The notes: generated from the sequence alone by a model not told the origin. DNA of 64,000 nucleotides from Desertivirga arenae (GCF_017355785.1 NZ_JAFEWE010000003.1:496001-560000); one strand, 5' to 3'; numbered from the stretch's first letter, positions 1-9,844 are shown. Made by a program: numbers and translations.

Positions 1-596
1 AACTCCTTATATGAACCTTTGTATTGAGGATGCACTTCGGGTAATTTCCACCAAATGAAAATCCAAAGCAAGACCATTATCCCTGCTGCTATAAAGAACA
101 TACTTCTCCAACCCCAGATATTTCCAACGTATCCACTAAGGATTCGCGATCCAAGAATTCCGACTAAAAGTCCGCTCATTACCAGACCTATAGAATGGGT
201 ACGTTTTTCCGGATGGGAAAGACTAGCCGCCATTGGAATAAATAATTGAGGGACAACGGAGGTTAAGCCGGTTAGAAAACTAAAAACATATAAGAGAGAT
301 AGAGATGGACTCAATGCCATGCCCAGTACAGCGGCCAATATCAAGGCAAAGTCGATTACAATAAGCTTCTTGCGTTTTAACAGATCACCAAGAGGTACGA
401 TGATCAGTAAGCCAAGGGCATATCCCATCTGGGTGAGCATCGGTATTTTGCTTACACTTTCGTCCGAGACTTGAAATTCCTTGGCAATAAGGGTTAATAA
501 GGGTTGGTTATAGTAATTGTTAGCAACTACCAAACCTGAGGAAATAGCCATCAGCCATAATACTGCTGGTGTTAATGTTTTTTTATGTTGATCCAT
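1..596 (-). CDS. MFS transporter, N-terminal part (cut by window edge)
   Basis: Reading leftwards from an ATG at 596, an open frame of 198 codons runs off the window edge, so the C-terminal half is missing. The protein is very hydrophobic, with about six predicted membrane segments. It has an early NNYYNQPLL motif and a short basic loop (GDLLKRKK) between segments 2 and 3, both typical of major facilitator proton antiporters of the drug or metabolite export type. It lies 146 bp downstream of the Crp-like regulator on the same strand, so that regulator may control it (inference). The substrate cannot be told. Confidence 0.85.
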   Translation of the reverse strand, partial: MDQHKKTLTPAVLWLMAISSGLVVANNYYNQPLLTLIAKEFQVSDESVSKIPMLTQMGYALGLLIIVPLGDLLKRKKLIVIDFALILAAVLGMALSPSLSLLYVFSFLTGLTSVVPQLFIPMAASLSHPEKRTHSIGLVMSGLLVGILGSRILSGYVGNIWGWRSMFFIAAGIMVLLWIFIWWKLPEVHPQYKGSYKE

Positions 597-742
597 GATT
601 GACAATTTTATGCAGACCTCTAATGAAGCTTGCTCTTTGTGTAATGTTTTAAATTATCGTAGCTACAACACAAAAATGCACAGGAGGGATTTAATTACTC
701 ATGATCTGGATTAAGAAATAAAGTTGATCTGGTTCAACTTTT

Positions 743-1342
743 TTAAATGTTATTCTTTGTTTTTGTTACCCGTTTATTACGCAATCGCGAAAGGTATTCG
801 GTGGACATTCCTAAAAAAGAAGCTAGGGCATATTGAGGAACCCGTTGGACAAAAAGCGGATAGCGATTCAGAAAGTCCTGATACCTCTCCTCGGCTGTCA
901 TCGTGAGATTGCTAATCACTCTACGCTGTTGGTAAGCCAGGCCTCTTTCAGCAATCCTACAAAAAAAGGTTTCAAACTTTGGATTCTGAATTTTCAGCTC
1001 CTGCTCTTTTGTAAAATCCAGGGCTAATACCATACTATCTTCCAGCGCTACAACGAACATTGTCGCTTTCTGTTGGTATAGATAAGCATTATAATCAGTT
1101 ATCCACCAGTCATCGATAGCAAAAGAAACGGTGTGATCGTGTCCCTCTTCCGTTACTACATAGGCTCTAAAAGCACCCTGTAATACGTAGTAGCGATTGG
1201 GAACTGGAAAGTCGGGCTGAACAATGAACTGGCGTTTCTTGATAAATATTTTTTTAAATGCAGTATTGAAGACAGAAGCTTCTTCCTCATTTATATCAAC
1301 AAACCTTCTAATGTAGTCAATTATTGCACTTCCTTCTGCCAT
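743..1342 (-). CDS. Crp/Fnr family transcriptional regulator
   Basis: A 199-residue protein with a cyclic-nucleotide-binding beta-roll over about residues 25-115 (including YYVLQGAFRAY) and a C-terminal helix-turn-helix near residues 168-191 (ALASFLGMSTEYLSRLR). This is the usual form of the small Crp-like regulators abundant in Bacteroidota. They generally lack the residues needed to bind cAMP, so the ligand is unknown. The ATG at 1342 is the natural start. It stands alone between the efflux operon terminator and the MFS gene, both on the same strand, and the MFS gene is its most likely local target (inference). Confidence 0.85.
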   Translation of the reverse strand: MAEGSAIIDYIRRFVDINEEEASVFNTAFKKIFIKKRQFIVQPDFPVPNRYYVLQGAFRAYVVTEEGHDHTVSFAIDDWWITDYNAYLYQQKATMFVVALEDSMVLALDFTKEQELKIQNPKFETFFCRIAERGLAYQQRRVISNLTMTAEERYQDFLNRYPLFVQRVPQYALASFLGMSTEYLSRLRNKRVTKTKNNI

Positions 1343-1416
1343 AGATTTTCAGAATGCAATAATATTAATGTTTCATTAAATGATTAAAGAAATGTTTGTA
1401 TAACTGAATATAAAAA

Positions 1417-1438
1417 AGGCCGGGCAAATTGCCCAGCC
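1417..1438 (-). terminator. Rho-independent terminator of the RND efflux operon
   Basis: On the minus strand a GC-rich stem (GGCTGGGCAA paired with TTGCCCGGCC) is followed directly by a run of six T. It lies 19 bp beyond the stop codon of the outer-membrane channel gene, the last gene of the efflux operon. Confidence 0.8.
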
Positions 1439-1456
1439 TCTCTCATTCAGATGATA

Positions 1457-2890
1457 TTACTTCCAACCACCACCCAAATCTCTATACACGTTTACCACAG
1501 CATTTAGTTGGTCACGTTTAGTTTCAATCAACTCTAGTTTTGATTCTAATGCGTCCCTTTGTGTCATCAGCACTTCCAGGTAATCTGCACGGGCAGAAGC
1601 GAAGAGATCATTAGAGATCTGAATAGAGCGATTAAGCGCATCTACCGACTTCGACTTCAGGTCATAGCTTTTCTCCAGGTTACTGATATTTGAAAGTTGC
1701 GTAGAAACTTCAAGATAAGCATTCAACAAAGTACGTTGGTAGTTATATAAAGCTTGTAACTGCCTGGCATTCGCCATGTAAAACTCGGCTTTTATAGCAT
1801 TCCTGTTAATCAGTGGCGCGGTTAGATCTCCCGCCAGAGAATAAAGCATTGATTCAGGGATCTTTGTTAGATACGAAGGTTTGAAAGCTTGCAATCCTAA
1901 ACCTGCTGAAATTCCCAATGACGGATAAAACTCTGCACGGGCGACTTTTACATCCAGTTTTGCCGCAGCCAAGTCAAGTTCTGCTTGTTTTATATCCGGG
2001 CGATTAGCTAAAAGCTGTGAGGGAATACCTGCCTTAACGGCAGCAGGAACCAACGCAAGAAAATTCCCTTTCTGCCGTGGGATATCCTGTGGGTAGCGAC
2101 CTAAAAGGAAGTTTATTTTATTTTCGGTTGCCTTAATCTGCTGTAGCACGTCGAACTCCATGCTTTGAGATTTTAATACCTCCGCCTGAAATTTCTGAAC
2201 AGCCAGTTCTGTAACCCGCGTTGCTTCTTTCTGAACCTTCACTATCTCAAGTCCATTCTTTTGCAATTCAATGTTCTGTCGGATTATATCCAACTGATTG
2301 TCTAAGGCAAGTAATTCGTAATAAGAATTTGCCACCTCAGCAATGAGGTTAGTAAGAACGAAGTTCCGGCCTTCAATACTTGATAAATAACGGGTTAAAG
2401 CAGCCTTTTTAGCATTATGTAGCTTTTTCCAAATATCAACCTCCCAATTAGCATAAATTCCGGCAACAAAATCAGGCAAAGGGTCAGGCATCTCCTTACC
2501 TTCTTCTATCTGGGTAGAGGCATCACCAGCACCCTGGCTGGTGTACCTTCCTACCTTTTCAAGGCCCGCACCTAATTTTGCACTTACTGTAGGCAGTAAG
2601 GGGCCTCTTCTAAACAGGGCCTCGTTCTTAGCAATTTGAATCTCCTGCAAAGTGATCGCCAGCTCCTGATTGTTTTTTAAGGCTGTGTCGATCAGGTTCT
2701 GCAAGTTTGGATCTGTGAAATAGCTCCTCCACTTTAGGGTGGATATATTAACAGTATCTTGACTATTTCCGAATGTACCAGGTACTGTTTTATTTTCCGT
2801 CACCTGGATGATCGACGGCACTTTGCAGGCTGAGGCTGCCAGGATAAATCCCAGCAAGCTCATACCTGTATATCTTTTCAGATTAAACAT
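1457..2890 (-). CDS. Efflux RND transporter outer membrane channel (TolC/OprM, NodT family lipoprotein)
   Basis: Outer-membrane factor of a tripartite efflux pump. I place the start at the ATG at 2890 rather than the upstream in-frame codon at 2938. It gives 477 residues with a proper lipoprotein signal ending in LAASAC, with Cys22 as the lipidated residue. Two OEP repeats follow, including the FYPSLGISAGLG strand near the middle and long coiled-coil helices, as in OprM. The ATG overlaps the 3' end of the pump gene by 8 bp (shared ATGTTTAA), which indicates translational coupling. It is the last gene of the adaptor-pump-channel operon. Confidence 0.92.
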   Translation of the reverse strand: MFNLKRYTGMSLLGFILAASACKVPSIIQVTENKTVPGTFGNSQDTVNISTLKWRSYFTDPNLQNLIDTALKNNQELAITLQEIQIAKNEALFRRGPLLPTVSAKLGAGLEKVGRYTSQGAGDASTQIEEGKEMPDPLPDFVAGIYANWEVDIWKKLHNAKKAALTRYLSSIEGRNFVLTNLIAEVANSYYELLALDNQLDIIRQNIELQKNGLEIVKVQKEATRVTELAVQKFQAEVLKSQSMEFDVLQQIKATENKINFLLGRYPQDIPRQKGNFLALVPAAVKAGIPSQLLANRPDIKQAELDLAAAKLDVKVARAEFYPSLGISAGLGLQAFKPSYLTKIPESMLYSLAGDLTAPLINRNAIKAEFYMANARQLQALYNYQRTLLNAYLEVSTQLSNISNLEKSYDLKSKSVDALNRSIQISNDLFASARADYLEVLMTQRDALESKLELIETKRDQLNAVVNVYRDLGGGWK

Positions 2891-5800
2891 ATTCCTCAAT
2901 CTTTTCTTTTTTTGCGTGGTGATGATCAACTTCTTCACTTAAGGGATTTTCATCTTCATGTTTTACAAGCGTAAAACGCTCGGCTATTTTGGCGAAAATG
3001 AAGTACAAGCCTGGAATAACAAGTACTCCAAAGACAGTTCCAAACAGCATCCCTCCAAGAGCTGCTGTACCAATGGTACGGTTTCCTAAAGCTCCCGGGC
3101 CATGAGCCACTACCAGAGGGATTAATCCTGCGATAAACGCGAACGAAGTCATCAGAATTGGACGGAAACGGATAACTGCACCTTGCATAGCCGCCTTTAA
3201 GACAGAATCACCCGCTTGATGGCGTTGAACGGCAAATTCGACAATTAACACGGCATTCTTTCCAAGCAGGCCAATAAGCATCACCAGGGCAACTTGTGCA
3301 TAAATATTATTTTCAAGTCCCATTACTTTAAGCAGGAAGAACGTTCCGAAGATACCTGCAGGTAAAGAGAAGATAACTGCTAAAGGAAGTATGAAGCTCT
3401 CATACTGCGCTGAAAGGATCAAATAAACGAAACCAAGACAGATCAGGAAGATATAAATAGCTTCGTTACCACGGGCCACCTCATCAGCAGAGATACCAGC
3501 CCAATCTATACCGAAACCTCTCGGTAATGATTTTTGAGCTACCTCCTGAATAGCTTTAATAGCTGCACCACTACTGTAACCAGGAGCAGCAGTTCCACTG
3601 ATCTCCGAAGCATTGTACATATTGTGACGGGTAATCTCCGATAAACCGTACACTTTCTCCATCTTCATAACGGCGGAGAATGGCACCATCTCGTCGTGAT
3701 CGTTTTTCACATACAGCTTAAGAATATCTTCTGGTAATGCCCTGTATTCAGGAGATGCCTGAACCATCACCTTATACGGTCTACCAAACTTAATAAAGCT
3801 GGTCTCATAATTACTACCGATTAAGGTAGAAAGGGTATTCATGGCATTTTCAATTGTTACGCCCTTTTGCTGCGCAATATCATTATCAATTTTAAGGCGG
3901 TACTGCGGAAAGCTGGCGCTGTAAAAGGTGAACACTGAGGATAATTCCGGCCGTTTATTTAGCTCCTTTACGAAATCCTTGCTCACTTCTTCCATTTTAT
4001 GGAAATCGTTGGTACCCGTCTTATCAAGCAAACGAAGCTCGAAACCTCCTGCAGCACCGTATCCGGGAACCGCGGGTGGTTGGAAAAATTCAATATTGGC
4101 TCCGCTAATATCCTTACATTTCTCTTCCAGCTCTTCGATAATTTCGCTGCACGAATGCTCACGCTCATCCCAAGGTTTTAAGTTAACTAAACAGGTACCC
4201 GCATTTGCGCCTGTACCCTCCGAAAGGATCTCATAACCTGCAAGAGACGATACAGATTGTACTCCTTCAACATCTTCTGCAATTTTTTGAAGTCTTTCTG
4301 ATATTTGATTAGTCCTTTCTAATGATGAACCAGGAGGCGTTTGGATAATAGCGTAGAACATTCCCTGATCTTCATTAGGAATGAAGCCCGTAGGGAGACT
4401 ATTACTCATGAAGTATGTACCGGCACAAAAGACCATTAATGTAATGAATGTTAATGCCCGCTTAGTAACCACTACACCCAGTATCCTTTGATACCTTCCC
4501 GTAAGTCTATTAAAAGCATTGTTAAAGCCGTCGAGGAATTTATCTATGATAGTCTTCTTTTTTGCTTTTCCATGGTTATTCTTCAACATCATCGCACAAA
4601 GAGCGGGCGTAAGGGTAAGTGCCACAATTCCAGATAGAATAATGGAAGTTGCCATAGTAATAGAGAACTGCCGATAGAATATACCCACAGGCCCAGACAT
4701 AAAAGCAACCGGAATAAAAACCGCCGCCATAAGGAATGTAATGGCTATGATCGCACCGCCGATCTCATGCATGGCTTTCTTTGTTGCCTTATATGGCGAA
4801 TAATGATGCTCTTCCATCTTCGCATGCACGGCTTCAATTACTACGATCGCATCATCCACAACAACCCCAATTGCCAGTACAAGGGCGAATAGGGTGATCA
4901 GGTTTAGCGTGATGCCGAAAAATTGCATGAATACAAACGTTCCTATAAGTGAAACGGGCACCGCAATAGCAGGAATAAGAGTGGATCTCCAGTCACCTAA
5001 GAATAGAAATACCACAATACCTACCAGAATAAAAGCTTCTACAAGTGTGTGAACAACTTTCTCGATGGATGCATCAAGGAATTTTGAAACGTCATAACTA
5101 ATCTCATAATCTACTCCCTTAGGGAACGTACTGGCCTTAATCTCTTTCATTTTGGCCTTTACATTCTCAATAACCTGACTGGCGTTACTTCCATAAGATT
5201 GCTTTACTACAATCGCAGCAGATGACCGGCCATTTAATGTGGAATAAAGGTCGTACATAGAACTACCAAATTCTATGTTTGCAACGTCTTTTAGTCGCAG
5301 GATCTCACCATTAGGGCTTGACCTCAGAATAATATCTTCATATTCTTTCTTAGAGCTGAAACGCCCTGAATACTTCAGTACATATTCAAATGCCTGGGAT
5401 CTTTTACCAGAGCTTTCTCCTGTTTTACCAGGCGAAGCCTCAAGACTTTGAGCATTTAAAGATTCCATTACTTCCTCTGCCGAAATCTTGTAGGCCAGCA
5501 TCCGATCTGGTTTTAACCAAATACGCATGGCATATTCCCGGTTACCAAGGATTTCTGCATAACCTACACCATTTACACGTTTTAGCTCAGAAAGGATGTT
5601 GATATCACCAAAATTATAAAGGAATTTCTGGTCCATTTTAGGATCCTTGCTGAACAAGTTGATATACATCAACATATTTGATTCCTCACGGGTGATCTTA
5701 ACCCCTTCCCTAATTACTAAAGGAGGAAGCTTATTTGTTACGGCAGCTACGCGGTTCTGGACAGCAACAGCAGCCAGATTTGGATCTGTTCCCAGATTAA

Positions 5801-6080
5801 ATACTACCTGGATCGTCGCTTCTCCATCATTACCCGCGTCAGAAGCCATATATTTCATTCCCGGAACCCCATTAATAGCTCTCTCCAATGGGATGAGGAC
5901 CGCTTTAGTCATCAACTCATTGTTTGCACCAGGATACTCGGCAGTAACATTCACCTTTGGAGGTGAAATAGAAGGAAATTGTGTTACAGGCAAATGCGTA
6001 ATGGCAAGCACTCCCAGGAACACAATAATGAGTGATATTACTATAGACAGGACTGGCCTGTGTATAAACTTATTAAACAT
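2883..6080 (-). CDS. Efflux RND transporter permease (AcrB/MexB-like, HAE1 family)
   Basis: An inner-membrane proton-driven pump of 1065 residues, the normal length of the HAE1 family that exports hydrophobic and amphiphilic compounds. Visible features are the N-terminal membrane helix followed by the porter start FPSISPPKVNVTAEYPGA, the twin aspartates of the proton relay in TM4 (GVVVDDAIVVIEA), and the matching TM10 lysine (GLLGKNAVLIVEFA). Twelve membrane helices and two large periplasmic loops fit the sequence. The C-terminus is charged and His-rich. It sits between its adaptor gene upstream and its channel gene downstream. Drug specificity cannot be read from the sequence. Confidence 0.95.
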   Translation of the reverse strand: MFNKFIHRPVLSIVISLIIVFLGVLAITHLPVTQFPSISPPKVNVTAEYPGANNELMTKAVLIPLERAINGVPGMKYMASDAGNDGEATIQVVFNLGTDPNLAAVAVQNRVAAVTNKLPPLVIREGVKITREESNMLMYINLFSKDPKMDQKFLYNFGDINILSELKRVNGVGYAEILGNREYAMRIWLKPDRMLAYKISAEEVMESLNAQSLEASPGKTGESSGKRSQAFEYVLKYSGRFSSKKEYEDIILRSSPNGEILRLKDVANIEFGSSMYDLYSTLNGRSSAAIVVKQSYGSNASQVIENVKAKMKEIKASTFPKGVDYEISYDVSKFLDASIEKVVHTLVEAFILVGIVVFLFLGDWRSTLIPAIAVPVSLIGTFVFMQFFGITLNLITLFALVLAIGVVVDDAIVVIEAVHAKMEEHHYSPYKATKKAMHEIGGAIIAITFLMAAVFIPVAFMSGPVGIFYRQFSITMATSIILSGIVALTLTPALCAMMLKNNHGKAKKKTIIDKFLDGFNNAFNRLTGRYQRILGVVVTKRALTFITLMVFCAGTYFMSNSLPTGFIPNEDQGMFYAIIQTPPGSSLERTNQISERLQKIAEDVEGVQSVSSLAGYEILSEGTGANAGTCLVNLKPWDEREHSCSEIIEELEEKCKDISGANIEFFQPPAVPGYGAAGGFELRLLDKTGTNDFHKMEEVSKDFVKELNKRPELSSVFTFYSASFPQYRLKIDNDIAQQKGVTIENAMNTLSTLIGSNYETSFIKFGRPYKVMVQASPEYRALPEDILKLYVKNDHDEMVPFSAVMKMEKVYGLSEITRHNMYNASEISGTAAPGYSSGAAIKAIQEVAQKSLPRGFGIDWAGISADEVARGNEAIYIFLICLGFVYLILSAQYESFILPLAVIFSLPAGIFGTFFLLKVMGLENNIYAQVALVMLIGLLGKNAVLIVEFAVQRHQAGDSVLKAAMQGAVIRFRPILMTSFAFIAGLIPLVVAHGPGALGNRTIGTAALGGMLFGTVFGVLVIPGLYFIFAKIAERFTLVKHEDENPLSEEVDHHHAKKEKIEEYV

Positions 6081-6105
6081 AATTTTCTATTTTAAGATAG
6101 AACCA

Positions 6106-7188
6106 TTATTCAGTGTACAGCTTCAAATTTGAAACTACCTTGTTTGGTGCAACAAAAGCATATTCGATCTTCTCGTCGTCTTTTACTTTCTGAACACCTT
6201 CAAGCAAGATTTTATCGCTTTCTACCAAGCCTCCCGATACCACATAAAGGTCAGGCATTTCGTTGCTCACCACGATGTTACGCGATCTTACCACGTTATT
6301 CTTGTCTACCACAAAAACATAGATCTTATCCTGGATCTCATAAGTTGCTTTCTGAGGAATAACAACAGCGTTGGGAAGCGGAACAGTCATTTGAACCTTA
6401 CCTGTTTCACCGTGTTTCAATAGCCTGTCCGGATTAGGAAACTTAGCTCTGAAAGCAATATTTCCCGTTTCATTATCGAACTCACTTTCAATTGTTTCAA
6501 CAATCCCGGAATGCGGCAGCAGTTGATTGTTGGCAAGAAGCAACCTTACTTTACTGTGAACATCATCTTTGTGGTGCATTTTAAAGTTCAGGTATTCAGG
6601 CTCCGATACATTAAAATAGGCGAACATCTCACTATTATCAGATAAGCTTGTCAACAACTCTCCTTCATCTATAAGACTTCCCAGCTTCAGAGGAATGCGG
6701 TCAATAGTTCCGCTAAACGGAGCGCGGATCTCTGTAAAGGATAAGTGAAGTTTTGCTAAAGCAACTTCTGCCTTTGCCTGTTCAACTTTAGCCTGAGCCA
6801 ATGCCAGTTCATTCTTAGAAACTACTTTCTTATTGAATAATGTCCTAGTGTTTTCCAATTCAATTTCAGTAGCTTTCGCTTCCGCCTGAGCTTTCAGGTA
6901 CTCGGCCTGATACATCTTTGGCATAATCCGGAAAAGTACCTGTCCGGTGTGAACGAACTGGCCTTCATCTACAAAGATCTTTTCCAGAAAACCTTTCTCC
7001 TGAGCTCTGATTTCAATGTTTCTTACTGAGCGAATTTGAGACACATATTCTTTAGTGAAAGACGTGTCGATCTTAATAGGACTAGTCACAACGTACTTAC
7101 TAGCTTCTTCTTTTACTTCTTTTTTAGTAGTACAGCTTGAAAAATACAATACGGCGCACACTGCCGTTAGCATGAAAACTCTCTTCAT
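6106..7188 (-). CDS. Efflux RND transporter periplasmic adaptor subunit (membrane fusion protein)
   Basis: First gene of the efflux operon. It bridges the pump and the outer-membrane channel. The ATG at 7188 gives 360 residues starting with a lipoprotein signal (VLYFSSC, lipidated Cys19). A TTG two codons upstream is less likely. The order is a lipoyl half-motif (IRAQEKGFLEKIFVDEGQFV), a helical hairpin rich in Ala, Glu and Lys around residues 95-150, the second lipoyl half with the classic FTEIRAPFSGTIDR motif, then a beta-barrel and a membrane-proximal domain. It ends 25 bp before the pump start. No local regulator gene adjoins it. Confidence 0.93.
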   Translation of the reverse strand: MKRVFMLTAVCAVLYFSSCTTKKEVKEEASKYVVTSPIKIDTSFTKEYVSQIRSVRNIEIRAQEKGFLEKIFVDEGQFVHTGQVLFRIMPKMYQAEYLKAQAEAKATEIELENTRTLFNKKVVSKNELALAQAKVEQAKAEVALAKLHLSFTEIRAPFSGTIDRIPLKLGSLIDEGELLTSLSDNSEMFAYFNVSEPEYLNFKMHHKDDVHSKVRLLLANNQLLPHSGIVETIESEFDNETGNIAFRAKFPNPDRLLKHGETGKVQMTVPLPNAVVIPQKATYEIQDKIYVFVVDKNNVVRSRNIVVSNEMPDLYVVSGGLVESDKILLEGVQKVKDDEKIEYAFVAPNKVVSNLKLYTE

Positions 7189-7358
7189 GGGCAATAAGTA
7201 ATATATTAAATGATTGATGGATGGAATTCGAATGTTCCTTAATGGGCGGTTGGTATTGGTTTTAAAACACAGCGCGATCTATAGCAGGATAAAATTACTT
7301 TAAAAGCAAAATCCTGCCAGGTGGTTGGAACGCTGCAGTAAAACCAATAATGTTGTGA

Positions 7359-7733
7359 TCAGATCCTTAAAACCCGAAGCGTGATGTATTTGAAAGAGCT
7401 TGTATGGGGTAAATATCTGCCGAACGACAGACGTTTTAGACAGCTTAGGAAATAGCTGAAGATAAAGCCATAGCCAATGACGATGAAATAGTGGGCTACA
7501 ATAACATTTTTTCTGAGAAAAGAAATGTCTTCATCTTCGTCTTCTATATTAAAAAAATATTCTTTAACAGTTTCGTGTGGCCTCGAAGACTTTATGTTTG
7601 TTTGGGGTGTTTTAGCAGGTTTAGAAGATGTAAGATGCCAGACTTGATCTCGTAAACTCTCGGCACGAGCATTACTCTCCCCCTTCAGCAGGAAAAAACA
7701 TAAGGAAAGGAAAAAAGCAATAAATAATCTCAT
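7359..7733 (-). CDS. Hypothetical small envelope protein
   Basis: A 124-residue protein that I do not recognise. It begins with a clear signal peptide (hydrophobic stretch to about residue 17, then GESNARA). A polar, Lys/Ser/Pro-rich middle follows, then an acidic patch (NIEDEDED, about residues 62-69). A second hydrophobic segment (VIVAHYFIVIGYGFIFSYFL, residues 76-95) precedes a basic C-terminal tail. That suggests a single-pass inner-membrane protein after signal cleavage. It stands alone, upstream of the efflux operon on the same strand but 170 bp away. Confidence 0.55.
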   Translation of the reverse strand: MRLFIAFFLSLCFFLLKGESNARAESLRDQVWHLTSSKPAKTPQTNIKSSRPHETVKEYFFNIEDEDEDISFLRKNVIVAHYFIVIGYGFIFSYFLSCLKRLSFGRYLPHTSSFKYITLRVLRI

Positions 7734-7936
7734 ACAGCTAGCACAAAAATAACAATCAAAATGAAGACTTGCCTTGTATTAACACTTTTTAACAGTCAGG
7801 ATATCGTCATCTATTACAAACAAGCCGTATTTAAGTTATAAAAAACAGCTTTTTTAATAGTCAAAGGTTTTTGAGAGTAGAAAACAATTTATTGGGCTGC
7901 TTGTAATACAAGCTCTATAACACATTAAAACCACAC

Positions 7937-9028
7937 ATGATGAGATACATTTTCCTGGCATTACTATTTACCTTTAAATTTGCTCTGGCGCAACAAAAAG
8001 AACGAACTATTTCCGTTACCTGTTATGTTAATGCTGAGCTATACATGGAAGCTGGAGTTATTGCCTATGTTAGTGATAAAGCTGGAAATATCTCCTGCCA
8101 GGGACATTACGTAAACATTAGCAATAAAAGTAAAAACTTATTCTATTATCTTAACGGCAACCGTTGGATAGCTTTAAAGCCTCAGGCAAGAGCTGTATCC
8201 TATATGGGTGGCAGTTTAAAATCTGCTTCAGTTGTAAACCTGAAAGTTAAATATAGCCCTGATGCTTCTGGAGGTATAACAACTAAAATAAAAACAATTG
8301 ACCTGCTTAATGCGCAAAGTGATCGCGCGAAAACCCGTGAACTTGAAGGAGATCAATCTGTAGCTGTAATAAGCAGACCAACTGCCCCTGTAACCAAGCT
8401 TGAAAGTAATCCAACAGTTGTACCTCAAAAATCCTCTCCTACTAAAGCAGAGACAAAACCTCAAAGAGAGCCTACGGTTGCAAAAACTCAAACAAAAACA
8501 TCAAGCCCGGCAGCAAGAAAAGTACCGGTGGAAAAAAAGCAAGCAACCACCAGAACCGAATCTAAAACTTCCAGGCATACTGGTACTTCAAATACGTACG
8601 CATCAAAAAGAAAAGTTTCGCCCTACTCTCGCATGTCTGCGAGAAATGCTCTGGGCCTTCGTGTTGATTTCGGAACGGGTGCAACAGGCATTGGTCCTAA
8701 TTATAAACGTTATTTCAGCAAAAACGTGGCACTAGATGCTTCCCTTATCTTTTTCGAGGGAAACCTAACGAGCCTTGTAGGACAGGTAGAGAAACATTTC
8801 ATTATGCCATCTGACCCTGGGCTTAGTTTATACGTGGGCGCCGGTCCACAATTGCTCTTTAGCCGGAGCAATACAGCATTGGCCTTGGTTCCAGTCGGAG
8901 GTATAGAATACAATATTCCCGCTACTCCAATAAACCTTAGTTTCGATTGGCGACCCAGTCTATTTTTGTCACCCGACGCTGACGCAGAAGCTGGAAGATT
9001 TGGACTTTCACTGAGAATAAGGTTTTAG
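7937..9028 (+). CDS. Hypothetical secreted protein with C-terminal outer-membrane beta-barrel-like domain
   Basis: A 363-residue protein of unknown role. A signal peptide ends in FALAQQ. Residues of about 20-130 form a beta-rich domain. A long linker rich in Lys, Thr, Ser and Pro follows (about 150-225). The last 130 residues show alternating strands ending in RFGLSLRIRF, the terminal aromatic strand pattern of small outer-membrane beta-barrels. Two ATG codons stand in tandem at 7937 and 7940. It is monocistronic, with rplT convergent behind it. An envelope or adhesion-related role is inference. Confidence 0.6.
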   Translation: MMRYIFLALLFTFKFALAQQKERTISVTCYVNAELYMEAGVIAYVSDKAGNISCQGHYVNISNKSKNLFYYLNGNRWIALKPQARAVSYMGGSLKSASVVNLKVKYSPDASGGITTKIKTIDLLNAQSDRAKTRELEGDQSVAVISRPTAPVTKLESNPTVVPQKSSPTKAETKPQREPTVAKTQTKTSSPAARKVPVEKKQATTRTESKTSRHTGTSNTYASKRKVSPYSRMSARNALGLRVDFGTGATGIGPNYKRYFSKNVALDASLIFFEGNLTSLVGQVEKHFIMPSDPGLSLYVGAGPQLLFSRSNTALALVPVGGIEYNIPATPINLSFDWRPSLFLSPDADAEAGRFGLSLRIRF

Positions 9029-9037
9029 AGTAACGCA

Positions 9038-9110
9038 TAAAAAAGCCCGCAGCTATGGGAGCTGCAGGCTTAACCTAAACCTTATCACAATTAGATACAA
9101 TATTAGCGGG
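9038..9110 (-). ncRNA. Candidate orphan small RNA or leader with terminator
   Basis: On the minus strand a near-consensus -7 box (CATCTTTG, plus-strand 9111-9118) is followed by about 65 nt and then a strong hairpin (AAGCCTGCAGCT paired with AGCTGCGGGCTT, 9043-9071) with a T6 run. The rplT terminator lies upstream at 9173-9199, so this would be a separate transcript. It ends against the 3' end of the opposing gene. A tiny frame, VIRFRLSLQLP then stop, starts with GTG and runs into the hairpin like an attenuator leader peptide, but no operon follows. No -33 element was seen. Confidence 0.35.
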
Positions 9111-9172
9111 CAAAGATGAAGAACAAATGAATTTTTAAAAAAAATCAGAAGCTGAAAATTTGTACATAAAAA

Positions 9173-9199
9173 AAGGGAACAGCCTTTCGGTGTTCCCTT
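9173..9199 (-). terminator. Terminator of the thrS-infC-rpmI-rplT operon
   Basis: Minus-strand stem AAGGGAACA / TGTTCCCTT with a 9-nt loop, followed by seven T. It lies 20 bp beyond the rplT stop codon. Confidence 0.85.
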
Positions 9200-9218
9200 C
9201 TAAGTAATTTATATTGAT

Positions 9219-9563
9219 CTATTTTACTGAATCAACGATTGCTTTGAAAGCATCAGGTTCGTTAAGTGCTAAGTCAGCTAGAACTTTACGGTTTAAAGTG
9301 ATTCCTTTTGCAGATAATTTACCGATTAATTGAGAGTAAGATAAACCATTGTGACGAGCTGCAGCGTTAATACGCTGAATCCATAATGCTCTGAATTCTC
9401 TCTTTTTGGTTTTACGGTCGCGGTAAGCATATTGCAAACCTTTTTCTACCGTGTTTTTAGCAATAGTATAAACCTTGCTTCTTGATCCCCAATAGCCTTT
9501 AGCTAATTTTAAGATCTTTTTTCTTCTTCTTCTTGACGCTACTGCGTTGACCGAACGTGGCAT
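9219..9563 (-). CDS. rplT: 50S ribosomal protein L20
   Basis: A 114-residue basic protein with the invariant L20 start ([19 protein letters not shown]) and the [16 protein letters not shown] block. It binds 23S rRNA early in large-subunit assembly. Length is standard. It is the last gene of the thrS-infC-rpmI-rplT run. In other bacteria L20 represses this operon by binding its mRNA, but no such site was identified here. Confidence 0.98.
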   Translation of the reverse strand: MPRSVNAVASRRRRKKILKLAKGYWGSRSKVYTIAKNTVEKGLQYAYRDRKTKKREFRALWIQRINAAARHNGLSYSQLIGKLSAKGITLNRKVLADLALNEPDAFKAIVDSVK

Positions 9564-9643
9564 TTTTTACTTGTTTTGGCGGACGGCGTTGCGTTTTACA
9601 GCAAACTTACTACCGAAGGCCGGGTTAAAACTTAATTAAACTT

Positions 9644-9844
9644 CTACTTACCAATGCAAAGCATACGTTTTACGTTACCTAAATCAGCATCAGCTACAAG
9701 GCTTGACTGACCTAAATTACGTTTACGCTTAGTTGACATCTTTGTTAAGATGTGACTCATGAACGCATTGTTCCTCTTGATTTTACCTGTTCCAGTAAGC
9801 TTGAAGCGCTTTTTAGCACTGGAATTGGTCTTCATTTTTGGCAT
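9644..9844 (-). CDS. rpmI: 50S ribosomal protein L35
   Basis: A 66-residue, strongly basic protein with the L35 hallmarks [20 protein letters not shown] and the internal [14 protein letters not shown] block. It is a structural component of the large ribosomal subunit. It sits in the conserved order infC-rpmI-rplT, 24 bp after infC, and is co-transcribed. Confidence 0.98.
   Translation of the reverse strand: MPKMKTNSSAKKRFKLTGTGKIKRNNAFMSHILTKMSTKRKRNLGQSSLVADADLGNVKRMLCIGK

Noticed and set aside
5647-6132. 161-codon frame antisense to the RND pump gene
   Set aside because: Shadow of the strongly coding opposite strand.
7761-7841. 26-codon frame between the two envelope genes
   Set aside because: No membrane or signal pattern and no ribosome-binding site; chance frame.
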